DNA of 64,000 nt from contig FUZS01000003.1 of assembly GCA_900167215.1 (NCBI GenBank), positions 62,001 through 126,000 of the forward strand. Direction: 5' to 3'. The DNA is from [Eubacterium] yurii. GTDB taxonomy: Bacteria > Bacillota > Clostridia > Peptostreptococcales > Filifactoraceae. The notes below the pieces were generated by a model, which was given only the letters and a program-made list of their open reading frames with translations, did not search any database and was not told the DNA's origin. Positions within the stretch are counted from its first letter, which is position 1, and every line of letters begins with the position of its first letter. This document shows positions 44,342 through 53,127 of the stretch, one piece after another. Both the position numbers and the translations under genes were made by a program.

Positions 44342-45796
44342 ATGAATTTTTCAATTATAGTATTTATATTGGGCAATATATTGAAAGTAGAAGGAATTTT
44401 ATTAGTATTCCCTATGCTTGTGAGCCTCATATATAAGGAAGAACCTAAAAACATATTCAGTTTTCTTATTGTAATAATAACATTACTTGTTCTTGGAACA
44501 ATATGCACGGCTAAAAAACCCAAAAAGATGGGAATGCAGGCAAAGGACGGATTTATAATAGTATCTCTGTCATGGATAATCTTGTCATTTTTTGGGGCTT
44601 TGCCTTTTGTTATTTCAGGAGAAATACCATCTTTAATTGATGCTTTTTTTGAGACATCCAGCGGATTTACCACTACAGGATCTTCAATACTTTCAAGTGT
44701 TGAAGATTTGTCACATTCCATGCTTTTTTGGAGAAGCTTTACCCATCTTATAGGTGGAATGGGAGTACTTGTATTTGCACTTGCGATATTACCCGCAGCA
44801 GGATTGGAGTCAGTACACGTAATGAAAGCAGAGGTACCGGGTCCTGTTTTTGGTAAACTTGTTGCTAAGATGCGAATTACAGCAAGAATTCTATATGGCA
44901 TCTACTTAGTGATGACTGCTATATTGATAGTATTGCTTATGATAGGAGGCATGAGCCTTTTTGATGCTACACTACATGCTTTTGGAGCGGCAGGTACAGG
45001 AGGATTCGGTATTAAGAACAACTCTGTTGCTTATTATGACTCCACTTATATTCATCTTGTTTTGAGTTTTGCAATGCTAATTTTCAGTGTAAATTTCAAC
45101 TTATATTATCTTGTCATGATTGGTGAGATTAAAAAGATATTTGAATCTGAGGAGCTTAAACTGTTCTTGACAATAGTTTCAATATCTGTCTTGGTTATAT
45201 TTGTAAATTTAGGAATGGCTGATGGATTTAGTCTGTTAAAACTAAGAGATGTGTTTTTTCAGGTATCTTCAATAATATCTACTACAGGCTATTCTACAGT
45301 TGATTTTGACAAATGGCCTTTATTTTCTAAAATGGTTCTCTTATCGATAATGTTTGTTGGTGGTTGCGCCGGTTCTACAGCCGGTGGTTTAAAAGTATCC
45401 AGAATAGGTATATTATTAAAGACTTCATTTGCTACATTAAAAAAAGTTGTACAACCTAACAGAGTTCTCACCATAAAATTTGATAAAAAGTCTTTAGATG
45501 ATAATATTATTTCTTCAATAGTACATTATTTTGTAATTTATGCTATAGTTTTTGTGGCTATATTATTGATAGTCAGCATGGATGTAGATAGTTTTGATAC
45601 TGCATTTTCAGCAGTGGTTGCCACATTTAACAACATAGGTCCGGGTATAGGTGCTGTAGGTCCTGTAATGAATTTTGGAGGATTATCTCCATTTACCAAG
45701 ATAGTTTTGTCTTTTTCAATGATTTTTGGAAGGCTTGAGATATATCCTATGTTGATATTACTTGGTAGCTTTTTTAAGAAACTGGATTTGAAATAA
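44342..45796 (+). CDS. trkH: Trk potassium uptake channel TrkH
   Basis: A 484-residue potassium-translocating membrane protein with four membrane-pore-membrane repeats. The pore loops are visible as SGFTTTGSSI, GAAGTGGFGI, SIISTTGYSTVDF and FNNIGPGIGAVG, each with the filter Gly. Helices SFFGALPFVISGEIP and RSFTHLIGGMG are conserved in the family. GAGGAAG precedes the ATG. It follows trkA by 23 bases, so the two form one operon and one complex. Confidence 0.94.
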   Translation: MNFSIIVFILGNILKVEGILLVFPMLVSLIYKEEPKNIFSFLIVIITLLVLGTICTAKKPKKMGMQAKDGFIIVSLSWIILSFFGALPFVISGEIPSLIDAFFETSSGFTTTGSSILSSVEDLSHSMLFWRSFTHLIGGMGVLVFALAILPAAGLESVHVMKAEVPGPVFGKLVAKMRITARILYGIYLVMTAILIVLLMIGGMSLFDATLHAFGAAGTGGFGIKNNSVAYYDSTYIHLVLSFAMLIFSVNFNLYYLVMIGEIKKIFESEELKLFLTIVSISVLVIFVNLGMADGFSLLKLRDVFFQVSSIISTTGYSTVDFDKWPLFSKMVLLSIMFVGGCAGSTAGGLKVSRIGILLKTSFATLKKVVQPNRVLTIKFDKKSLDDNIISSIVHYFVIYAIVFVAILLIVSMDVDSFDTAFSAVVATFNNIGPGIGAVGPVMNFGGLSPFTKIVLSFSMIFGRLEIYPMLILLGSFFKKLDLK

Positions 45797-45886
45797 TTTT
45801 TTTAAATTCAATTTTAAAAGTTGTTGAATAAATATATTTTGAGATTAAACAATTGAAGTTTAAGAGATATAAAGGAGAGTATAATT

Positions 45887-46387
45887 ATGGGAATAAGAAA
45901 TTTAAGAATAGATGGTGATCCTTTACTTAGAAAAGTTTCCAGAGAAGTGACTGAACTTAACGATAAGATTAGACTGTTAATAGAAGATATGATGGATACA
46001 ATGATTGAAAATGATGGGGTTGGACTTGCTGCACCTCAAGTTGGAGTATTAAAAAGAGTAATAGTTGTGGATGTCTCTGATGTAGATCCTGAAGTTTTAA
46101 AAGATGAAAATGCGCCAGATGAGCCTATAGCACTTATTAATCCTGTAATAATAGAAAGTGAAGGCGAAGATATAGGACAAGAAGGTTGTCTTAGTGTTCC
46201 GGATTTGACAGGAGATGTCAAACGACCTTCAAGAATAGTAGTAAAGTCTAAAAATGAAAATTTTGAAGATATAGTTTTTGAAGCTAAGTACTTTTTTGCG
46301 AGAGTCCTCTGTCATGAGATTGATCATCTAAATGGTGTTTTATACATTGATAAGGCAGAAAATCTCAGAGAAAGAGTTGAACACTAA
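45887..46387 (+). CDS. def: Peptide deformylase
   Basis: Metalloenzyme that removes the formyl group from new proteins. At 166 residues it shows the three motifs: [10 protein letters not shown] near residues 45-54, EGCLSVPD (metal Cys) near 103 and [14 protein letters not shown] (two metal His and catalytic Glu) near 144. AAAGGAGAG precedes the ATG. It is followed by fmt after 15 bases, the standard pairing of formylation and deformylation genes. Confidence 0.96.
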   Translation: MGIRNLRIDGDPLLRKVSREVTELNDKIRLLIEDMMDTMIENDGVGLAAPQVGVLKRVIVVDVSDVDPEVLKDENAPDEPIALINPVIIESEGEDIGQEGCLSVPDLTGDVKRPSRIVVKSKNENFEDIVFEAKYFFARVLCHEIDHLNGVLYIDKAENLRERVEH

Positions 46388-46402
46388 AAAAAGGGGAAAA
46401 AT

Positions 46403-47335
46403 ATGAAGGCGATTTTTATGGGAACTCCCGTTTTTGCTTTGAATTCTCTTAATACAATGATATCTTTAGGCATAGATATAGCATTAGTTGTAACAAAAGA
46501 GGATGCAAGACAGGGAAGGAAGATGAAGACAGGGGAATCCCCGGTAAAAACGAGAGCTCGTGAAGTAGGAATTGATATATTACAACCAAGCAACTTAAAG
46601 GACGAAGAAACTATAAAAATTATAAGAGAGATAAATCCTGATATAATTGTGGTTACTGCATATGGCAAGGTATTGCCTAAAGAGATTTTAGATATACCAA
46701 AATATGGCTGTATTAATGTTCATGCTTCTTTATTACCTAAGTATAGAGGTGCGTCTCCTATTAATTCTTGCATTTTAGAGGGTGATAGTATTACAGGGAT
46801 TACAACCATGTATATGAATGAAAAATTAGATGAAGGAGACATAATACTTCAAGATGAATTAATTATTGAACCTGATTATGATTCACAAACATTAACAGAT
46901 AAATTAGCAAAATTAAGTGAAAAAACTTTGGAAAACACCTTAAAGATGATAATGATGAATATAGAAATTCCAAGGATTGAACAAGATGAAACTAAATCTT
47001 CGTACTGCACCTTGCTTTCCAAAGAGATGGGACATATAAATTATCATAAGACAGCTGATGAAATCATCAACGCTGTAAGAGGGTTACAGCCTTGGCCATG
47101 TGCATATAGTTTATACAATGGAACTAGTTTAAAAATATTCAAGGCTGAAAAAACAAATAGTAAATCTGTTAATCAACCTGGAACTATAGTACAATCTTCA
47201 AAGGATAAGTTGATAATAGCCACTTCCACTTATGATATTTCGATAAAAGAGTTACAACTTTCAGGTAAGAAGAGAATGAATATAGGTGATTTTCTAAGAG
47301 GAAACAAACTCTTGGAGGGAGAAGTACTCAAATAA
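46403..47335 (+). CDS. fmt: Methionyl-tRNA formyltransferase
   Basis: Formylates initiator Met-tRNA using 10-formyltetrahydrofolate. At 310 residues it shows MKAIFMGTPVFALNSLN, the folate-site segment VNVHASLLPKYRGASPI-like (INVHASLLPKYRGASPINS here) with catalytic Asn and His, MDEGDI-type KLDEGDIILQ, and the C-terminal OB-fold start VRGLQPWPCAYS. AAGGGG precedes the ATG. Operon with def upstream; mgtE follows closely. Confidence 0.96.
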   Translation: MKAIFMGTPVFALNSLNTMISLGIDIALVVTKEDARQGRKMKTGESPVKTRAREVGIDILQPSNLKDEETIKIIREINPDIIVVTAYGKVLPKEILDIPKYGCINVHASLLPKYRGASPINSCILEGDSITGITTMYMNEKLDEGDIILQDELIIEPDYDSQTLTDKLAKLSEKTLENTLKMIMMNIEIPRIEQDETKSSYCTLLSKEMGHINYHKTADEIINAVRGLQPWPCAYSLYNGTSLKIFKAEKTNSKSVNQPGTIVQSSKDKLIIATSTYDISIKELQLSGKKRMNIGDFLRGNKLLEGEVLK

Positions 47336-47369
47336 AAATTAAAATTTATAATTGAAAGAGTTGATATTA

Positions 47370-48722
47370 GTGGAAAATAACTCTGTTAATGTAGAAGAGC
47401 TTATAAAAAAGCTCTTAAATGAAAATGACAGTGAAAAAATTAAAGATATAGTCGAAGATATTCACCCTGTAGACTTTTTGGAAATATTAGAGAAGTTTGA
47501 AGATGAATTTTATGAGATAATAGATAAACTTCCAAACGATTATCTGGTTGAACTTATAAATGAAGCTGAGATTGAAGATAAACTTGAAATAGTAAATAAG
47601 ATTTCAGAAGATAGAAAAGATATAGTAATTCCTGATATTTCATCAGATGAGCTTGTAGATATGCTTGAAGAAGCTGATGAGGTTCAAAAGAAGGATATTT
47701 TTGAACACTTGGATGAAGATGATAAGGATGATATAAAAGAACTGTTGGAATATCCGTCAGATACTGCCGGCGGTATAATGGCTACAGAATTTTTAGCAAT
47801 AGATGAAGACATGACTATGGATGAAACGATTGCCTTTTTGAGAAAGAGTGCTCCTGACTATGAAACTCCATACTATCTCTATGTTGTTGGCAAAGGGAAT
47901 ATCCTAAAAGGTGTAGTTCAACTTAGACAAATAATTACTTGTGACAGCAATGTAAAAATCAAGGATGAAATGATTACTCAAGTCATAAGTGTTGATGCTT
48001 ATACTGATCAGGAAGAAGTTGCCAACTTATTTGAAAAATACGGATTTGTAGCTATACCGGTAACTAATAAAGAAACAAATGAAATTCTAGGTATAATTAC
48101 ATTTGATGATATTATGGCTATAATTTCTGAAGAACATACCGAAGATATGTATCGTATGGCCGGACTTGATGAGGAAGAAGAAATTGATAGAGGTATAATT
48201 TCTTCTGTAAAGAGCAGATCCATGTGGCTGTCAATAAATCTTCTGACTGCATTTCTTGCATCCTCAGTAGTAGGATTTTTTGAAGGTACTATATCCCAAG
48301 TTGTTGCCTTAGCTACGTTTATGCCTATAGTTTCAGGTATGGGGGGCAATGCTGCAACTCAGACACTTACTATAATGATTCGAGGTATTGCTACAGGCGA
48401 GCTAAGATACGAAAATCGGAGGAAAGTATTAAAAAAAGAACTTACAGTTGCGATAATTGATGGAATTTTAATTGGTATATTAATCATAACTATAACTTAT
48501 ATAATAGTTAGAAACATAACCTTTGCTCTTATAGCAGGAGTTGCACTACTTTTAAATATATTAATATCTGCAATAGGTGGATTTTTTGTCCCTTTGATTC
48601 TTAAAAAACTCAAAATAGATCCTGCAATTGCATCGTCGGTTTTTGTTACTACAATGACTGATATGGCAGGCTTTGGGATATTTTTAGGTTTAGCTACTAT
48701 ATTTATGGTGCATATAAAATAA
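47370..48722 (+). CDS. mgtE: MgtE magnesium transporter
   Basis: Dimeric Mg2+ channel. The N-terminal acidic helical domain (about 1-130) senses Mg2+. It is followed by a CBS pair (about 130-255) with YPSDTAGGIMATEFLAI and VANLFEKYGFVAIPV, then five membrane helices with the family motif PIVSGMGGNAATQTLTIMIRG near residue 325. I start at GTG 47370 (450 residues, the usual length) because AAAGAG lies upstream; an in-frame TTG at 47352 has no ribosome site. The gap after fmt is too short for a magnesium riboswitch. Confidence 0.95.
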   Translation: MENNSVNVEELIKKLLNENDSEKIKDIVEDIHPVDFLEILEKFEDEFYEIIDKLPNDYLVELINEAEIEDKLEIVNKISEDRKDIVIPDISSDELVDMLEEADEVQKKDIFEHLDEDDKDDIKELLEYPSDTAGGIMATEFLAIDEDMTMDETIAFLRKSAPDYETPYYLYVVGKGNILKGVVQLRQIITCDSNVKIKDEMITQVISVDAYTDQEEVANLFEKYGFVAIPVTNKETNEILGIITFDDIMAIISEEHTEDMYRMAGLDEEEEIDRGIISSVKSRSMWLSINLLTAFLASSVVGFFEGTISQVVALATFMPIVSGMGGNAATQTLTIMIRGIATGELRYENRRKVLKKELTVAIIDGILIGILIITITYIIVRNITFALIAGVALLLNILISAIGGFFVPLILKKLKIDPAIASSVFVTTMTDMAGFGIFLGLATIFMVHIK

Positions 48723-48817
48723 TTTTCTTTTTAAATCGGTTTTTATTTGTTTAAATAGGGTAGTATATAGTACAGTTTAGTAATAGATACTTTATTAAAG
48801 TAATTTTAATTTTCATA

Positions 48818-48846
48818 TTGACATCATTACAATTTTATATTATAAT
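48818..48846 (+). promoter_or_regulatory. Consensus sigma-A promoter for the peroxiredoxin gene
   Basis: Perfect TTGACA at 48818-48823, exactly 17 bases, perfect TATAAT at 48841-48846. This is the strongest promoter I can see in the window, and it reads into the peroxiredoxin gene about 100 bases downstream. Confidence 0.85.
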
Positions 48847-48860
48847 TAATCCCATTATAA
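48840..48860. promoter_or_regulatory. Inverted repeat over the -10 box, possible operator
   Basis: TTATAAT at 48840-48846 and ATTATAA at 48854-48860 are exact inverted copies separated by seven bases. The left arm contains the -10 box, so a bound protein would block RNA polymerase. The arms equal those of the Bacillus PerR box (TTATAATnATTATAA), but the spacer is longer. A peroxide-sensing repressor is a guess. Confidence 0.4.
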
Positions 48861-48942
48861 TATAAAAATACATATTCAATTCAAATAATAGTATTGAATA
48901 TTAATAAAATTATTTTTACAATAAGAAAATGGAGGATTAATA

Positions 48943-49506
48943 ATGTCACTAATAGGAAAAAAAGTTAGCGATTATACTACTAAAGCATATAAAAACGGAG
49001 AATTTGTAGATGTATCTCTAAAGGATACACTTGGAAAATGGTCTATATATTTCTTCTATCCAGCGGACTTTACTTTTGTTTGTCCAACAGAATTGGAAGA
49101 CTTGGCTAATAAATATGAAGAATTTGCAAAAGTTGGTGCTGAGATATATTCTGTATCTTGTGATACTCACTTCGTTCACAAAGCTTGGGCTGATGCGTCA
49201 GCTACAATAAAGAAAATAAAATACACTATGCTTGCTGATCCTACTGCAAAACTTGCTAAAGATTTTGAAGTATATATTGAACAAGACGGTCTTGCTGAGA
49301 GAGGAACTTTCATAGTGAACCCTGAAGGAGAAATAGTTTCTTATGAAGTAAGTTCAGGAAATGTGGGAAGAAATGCTGACGAATTGTTCAGAAAATTACA
49401 AGCTTGCCAATTTGTTCATGAACATGGTGACGAGGTTTGCCCTGCAAAATGGCAACCTGGAGCAAAGACTCTTAAGCCAAGCTTGGATTTAGTAGGTCAA
49501 CTATAA
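48943..49506 (+). CDS. ahpC: Typical 2-Cys peroxiredoxin (AhpC family)
   Basis: Thiol peroxidase that reduces hydrogen peroxide and organic peroxides. At 187 residues, the peroxidatic Cys is C47 in FTFVCPTELEDL and the resolving Cys is C166 in DEVCPAKWQPG; this matches E. coli AhpC (C46/C165). Also present is the AhpC segment RGTFIVNPEGEI. The reductant is probably the flavoprotein encoded 350 bases downstream, which carries an AhpF-type CxxC domain. GGAGG precedes the ATG. A perfect-consensus promoter and a strong terminator suggest a highly expressed single-gene unit. Confidence 0.96.
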   Translation: MSLIGKKVSDYTTKAYKNGEFVDVSLKDTLGKWSIYFFYPADFTFVCPTELEDLANKYEEFAKVGAEIYSVSCDTHFVHKAWADASATIKKIKYTMLADPTAKLAKDFEVYIEQDGLAERGTFIVNPEGEIVSYEVSSGNVGRNADELFRKLQACQFVHEHGDEVCPAKWQPGAKTLKPSLDLVGQL

Positions 49507-49856
49507 TATATTTTTAAATTAAGCTACATCAAATAAGATGTAGCTTGATTTTTAGAGAATTATAATCATTTAGTTTTTATTAACATTTAAATCAAGTCTT
49601 AAAACATATGCCATTTTTTAAAAATCATATATAAATATCATCTATAAATTAGGTAGATAATAGTATTACATATCTTTATAAAAGATATAGACTTTTTGCA
49701 GTTTTAATTTAGTAAATTTAATTTTATAAATATATAACCTTCAAAAAGCTGTTAATTTAAATGTTTATACAAACTTTTATATTTTTAGTAAATTGTTATG
49801 TAAAATAATTTATTATATTTTTTAAAAGTTTTCAGTATTAATAATAGGAGGAAACA
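49507..49856. other. 350-bp gap between peroxiredoxin and reductase genes
   Basis: After the ahpC terminator the gap is AT-rich and noncoding. It contains a perfect 7-base inverted repeat TATCTTT/AAAGATA at 49671-49687 and a weak promoter-like pair, TTGTTA at 49793-49798 and TATTTT at 49816-49821 with a 17-base spacer, before the reductase gene. Confidence 0.4.
49521..49554 (+). terminator. Strong terminator after ahpC
   Basis: AAGCTACATC at 49521-49530 pairs perfectly with GATGTAGCTT at 49537-49546 across a six-base loop, followed by GATTTTT. Confidence 0.85.
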
Positions 49857-51488
49857 ATGCAACACAATAACCTTTATGACTTGATAGTAGTTGGTGCAGG
49901 TCCTGCCGGACTGACTGCAGCAATATATATGGCAAGAGCAAGATATAAGACTCTTGTTCTTGAAAAAGCTGATATAGGTGGTCAAATTACTATAACAAGT
50001 GAAGTAGTTAATTATCCAGGGATACACAGAACTGATGGTAAAGAGCTTACTGCTCAAATGGCAAATCAGGCAAAAGCATTTGGAGCTGAAATAAGATCCG
50101 ATGAGGTAGTAGAGCTTGTATTAGAAGGAGATATAAAAAAAGTAGTTACAAAAAATAATACCTATGAAGCGCTCACAGTTATAATAGCAACAGGAGCAAA
50201 CCCAAGACAACTTGGATTTGAAGGCGAAGCAAAATACAAAGGTCGTGGAGTTGCGTACTGCGCTACTTGTGACGGAGAGTTTTTCACTGATAAAGATATA
50301 TTTGTTATCGGAGGCGGTTTTGCAGCTTGTGAAGAAGGTATGTTCCTGACAAGATACGGTAAGAGTGTTACAATGATAATAAGAGAAGATGATTTTACTT
50401 GTGCTAAGTCAATAGCTGATGAAGTGAGAAACCATATACCTAAGATTAATCTTCATTTCAATACGCAGGTAAAAGAAATCACAGGCGATAATTTTCCTAA
50501 GAGAGCTGTGTTTGTAAATAATAATACAAATGAAGAATTCACATATGAAGTTGAAGGTAATGATACCTTTGGTACTTTTGTCTTTGCGGGCTATGTCCCA
50601 AATACTGCACTTATAAAAGGCAAAGTAGAATTAGACGAACAGGGATATGTAATAACTGACACAAATAAGTCTACAAATATCGAAGGGGTATTTGCTGCAG
50701 GAGATCTCTGCGTTAAGAATCTTAGACAAGTTGTTACTGCAACATCTGATGGTGCTATAGCAGCTACAAGTGCAGAAAAAATAGCTGCTCAAAAACACAT
50801 AAAATTAGAGATTCCAAATCTGTTTGATATATCAAGAATATCTGTTGATAAGAATAATGAAATAAAGAAGGTTGAATCTTCTTCAGATGATTCTTCATTT
50901 ATTACCGATGAAATGAAAGAGCAACTTTCAGGAGTTTTTGCAAGATTTGAAAGAAAATTGGTATTAGTTGGAAATACTAATAATACTGATCTTGGCAGAG
51001 AAATAGAAGGATTTTTATCTGAAATATCAGGAATATCTGAAAATCTTACAACAAAAATCAATAAAATTTCCGATGATAGTATCTCATTTATCTCATTACA
51101 AACTCAAGACGGGTCTGAAACTGGATATAGATTTACAGGTGTTCCAGGTGGTCATGAGTTTACTTCGTTTGTGCTTACAATATACAACTACTCAGGTAAA
51201 GGACAGGCTATGGAAGCTCATCAAGTTGAAAAAATATCAAATATTAAAGATAAAAAGAATGTTAAGATTGTAGTTTCTTTAAGCTGTACAAAATGCCCGG
51301 ATTTGGTAACAGCAACATCACAGATAATGAGTAAATTAGATGGTTCTAACTTTGAAGTTTTTGATATAGCTTATGCTCCTGAGCTTAGAGAAAAATATAG
51401 CATAATGAGCGTACCTTGTACTATAATCAATGATGATAAAGTAGTATTCGGTAAGAAAAATGTTGATGAAATCTTAGAAGTTTTATAG
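49857..51488 (+). CDS. Thioredoxin reductase/AhpF-like flavoprotein with C-terminal CxxC domain
   Basis: A 543-residue flavin disulfide reductase. Residues 1-310 are a thioredoxin-reductase module: FAD motif DLIVVGAGPAGLTAAIYMA, redox CATC at C135/C138, NAD(P) motif IFVIGGGFAACEEG and C-terminal FAD motif GVFAAGDLCVKNLRQVVTA. Residues about 325-543 resemble the N-terminal double-thioredoxin-fold domain of AhpF, with redox CTKCPDLV at C477/C480. In AhpF that domain comes first, so here the order is reversed. It probably feeds electrons from NAD(P)H to the peroxiredoxin encoded upstream. AGGAGG precedes the ATG. Confidence 0.9.
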   Translation: MQHNNLYDLIVVGAGPAGLTAAIYMARARYKTLVLEKADIGGQITITSEVVNYPGIHRTDGKELTAQMANQAKAFGAEIRSDEVVELVLEGDIKKVVTKNNTYEALTVIIATGANPRQLGFEGEAKYKGRGVAYCATCDGEFFTDKDIFVIGGGFAACEEGMFLTRYGKSVTMIIREDDFTCAKSIADEVRNHIPKINLHFNTQVKEITGDNFPKRAVFVNNNTNEEFTYEVEGNDTFGTFVFAGYVPNTALIKGKVELDEQGYVITDTNKSTNIEGVFAAGDLCVKNLRQVVTATSDGAIAATSAEKIAAQKHIKLEIPNLFDISRISVDKNNEIKKVESSSDDSSFITDEMKEQLSGVFARFERKLVLVGNTNNTDLGREIEGFLSEISGISENLTTKINKISDDSISFISLQTQDGSETGYRFTGVPGGHEFTSFVLTIYNYSGKGQAMEAHQVEKISNIKDKKNVKIVVSLSCTKCPDLVTATSQIMSKLDGSNFEVFDIAYAPELREKYSIMSVPCTIINDDKVVFGKKNVDEILEVL

Positions 51489-51557
51489 TAAAATATGTGA
51501 AATATATATGAATTTCCTGTATTTTCCTTGTTTTTTGACCTATTTGTAAATATATTG

Positions 51558-51586
51558 TTGACTTTTTTATTCTAATTTGTTTTAAT
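51558..51586 (+). promoter_or_regulatory. Promoter for the DUF1292 gene
   Basis: TTGACT at 51558-51563, a 17-base spacer, TTTAAT at 51581-51586; about 50 bases before the start codon. Confidence 0.5.
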
Positions 51587-51638
51587 ATATCAGTAAAGTT
51601 ATTTTGGAGATTATAGTTATTACATTTTGGAGGATATT

Positions 51639-51941
51639 ATGAGTGAAGAGAAGAATAATCTTAACAATGATATAGAATATTTGGATGATGAAAATCAAAC
51701 AATAGATCTTGTACTTGATGACGGTACAAGTATGACGTGTGATGTTATAGGATTATTTGAAGTTGATGATGTTGAATATATAGCATTGGCGGAGCCGGAA
51801 TCAGATAATATTCTAATTTATATTTATGAAGAAATAGGCGATGAAGTAAGTTTGAAAAACATAGAAGATGAGGAAGAATATCAAGCAATAGCTGATGAAT
51901 TTATGGAACTTTTCAGCGATTTATTTGAAGATGAAGAATAG
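51639..51941 (+). CDS. DUF1292 family small acidic protein
   Basis: A 100-residue, strongly acidic protein. The core matches DUF1292/YrzB: TIDLVLDDGTSMTCDVIGLF, VDDVEYIALAEPESDNIL and IYIYEEIGDEV. Function is unknown. In many Firmicutes it follows the alaS-ruvX region, but here it stands alone with its own promoter and a terminator. I start at ATG 51639 with GGAGG five bases upstream; an in-frame TTG at 51627 overlaps that site. Confidence 0.88.
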   Translation: MSEEKNNLNNDIEYLDDENQTIDLVLDDGTSMTCDVIGLFEVDDVEYIALAEPESDNILIYIYEEIGDEVSLKNIEDEEEYQAIADEFMELFSDLFEDEE

Positions 51942-51942
51942 A

Positions 51943-51982
51943 AAAAAAGGATTATATTCGAATTTGAATATAATCCTTTTTT
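51943..51982. terminator. Bidirectional terminator between DUF1292 and ldh genes
   Basis: Six A plus GGATTATATTC at 51943-51959 pair with GAATATAATCC plus six T at 51966-51982. The A-run and T-run let it work on both strands, serving the two converging genes. Confidence 0.9.
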
Positions 51983-52011
51983 AATAATGTTTGATTATAC
52001 ACTATATTGTT

Positions 52012-52944
52012 CTAATTAAAATCTATTTGAGAAATCATATCCTTCAAAATCTTTTTTGATGCTTCCAACTGAGATGTTTCATTTTCAGAAAGTTTAGGAC
52101 ATATCTTTATTATTTGTCCACTCTTACCGACAGCATTTGGTGCTGAATAATATACATCATCTATTGAGTTGTAACTTGAAATTGTAAGAATTGATTTTTC
52201 ATCTCTGAGTATAGCCTCTACTATTCTATTTACAGCTAATCCAATTGCATAGTTAGTATATCCTTTTTTTGAAATAATTTCATAAGCAGCATCTCTAACA
52301 TTTTTTGCTAATTTTTCTTTTAGACTCTCAGCATCCAAAGAATTCATTTCGCAATAGTCATTAAATGATAAAGCTCCTATAAATGTTGCTGACCATACCG
52401 GAAATTCACTATCTCCATGTTCCCCAATTATATAGGCGTGAATCGCTCTTGGATCCAAGTCAAATTCTTTAGAAATCTCATATTTTAGTCTTGACGAGTC
52501 AAGGACTGTTCCGCTACCTATTACCCTCTTTGCAGGAAAGCCTGATATTTTATATGTTACATAAGTCAAAATATCTACAGGGTTTGAAACAATCAATAAG
52601 ACAGCATTTGGAGAATATCTCGTAATTTGAGGAATCATAACTTTAAAAATCTCAACATTTTTCTTTATGAGATCAAGCCTTGTCTCTCCTTCTTTCTGAT
52701 TTGAACCGGCTGTAACTATAACTACATCACTGTCCTTTGTATCTTTGTAATCTCCTGCTTTTAAGTCAACTGATTTTATAAAAGATGCACCATGTGCTAA
52801 ATCCATGATTTCACCTTCAGCTTTTTCTTTATTTATATCTACAAGCACAATTTGTGAAGCTATTCCGGATTGCATAAGAGCAAAAACTGTTGCTGAACCC
52901 ACAAAACCGGCACCTATAACTGATATCTTATTATATGCGTTCAT
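52012..52944 (-). CDS. ldh: L-lactate dehydrogenase
   Basis: NAD-dependent reduction of pyruvate to lactate, a fermentation end step. It begins NKISVIGAGFVGSATVFAL on the minus strand. GSNQKEGETRLDLI has Gln at the position that separates lactate from malate dehydrogenase, and IGEHGDSEFPVWS has the catalytic His. At 310 residues it is complete. AAGGAGT precedes the ATG. It converges on the DUF1292 gene and diverges from the zinc-ribbon gene, so it is a single-gene unit. Confidence 0.95.
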   Translation of the reverse strand: MNAYNKISVIGAGFVGSATVFALMQSGIASQIVLVDINKEKAEGEIMDLAHGASFIKSVDLKAGDYKDTKDSDVVIVTAGSNQKEGETRLDLIKKNVEIFKVMIPQITRYSPNAVLLIVSNPVDILTYVTYKISGFPAKRVIGSGTVLDSSRLKYEISKEFDLDPRAIHAYIIGEHGDSEFPVWSATFIGALSFNDYCEMNSLDAESLKEKLAKNVRDAAYEIISKKGYTNYAIGLAVNRIVEAILRDEKSILTISSYNSIDDVYYSAPNAVGKSGQIIKICPKLSENETSQLEASKKILKDMISQIDFN

Positions 52945-53057
52945 ATCTACTCCTTAAATCTATATTAATAAAGGTTTACAATTGAATACAATATTAAAAT
53001 ACCCATTTGTGTAAAAATAAAACTATACTAAGAATGTAAAATATAACTGTATAACTA

Positions 53058-53086
53058 TTGAAAAAATAGGAAAAATATTGTAAAAT
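53058..53086 (+). promoter_or_regulatory. Candidate promoter for the zinc-ribbon membrane protein
   Basis: TTGAAA at 53058-53063, a 17-base spacer and TAAAAT at 53081-53086, about 40 bases before the start at 53128. Confidence 0.5.
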
Positions 53087-53127
53087 TATATGAGAGAAAT
53101 TTTATTATTTATTTTTTGGAGTATATT

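Noticed and set aside
44245-44901. 218-residue minus-strand open frame across trkH
   Set aside because: Overlaps the clear TrkH pore-loop coding sequence and has no recognisable motif of its own.
47336-47369. Magnesium riboswitch before mgtE
   Set aside because: Only about 34 bases lie between fmt and mgtE, too short for an M-box or ykkC-type structure.
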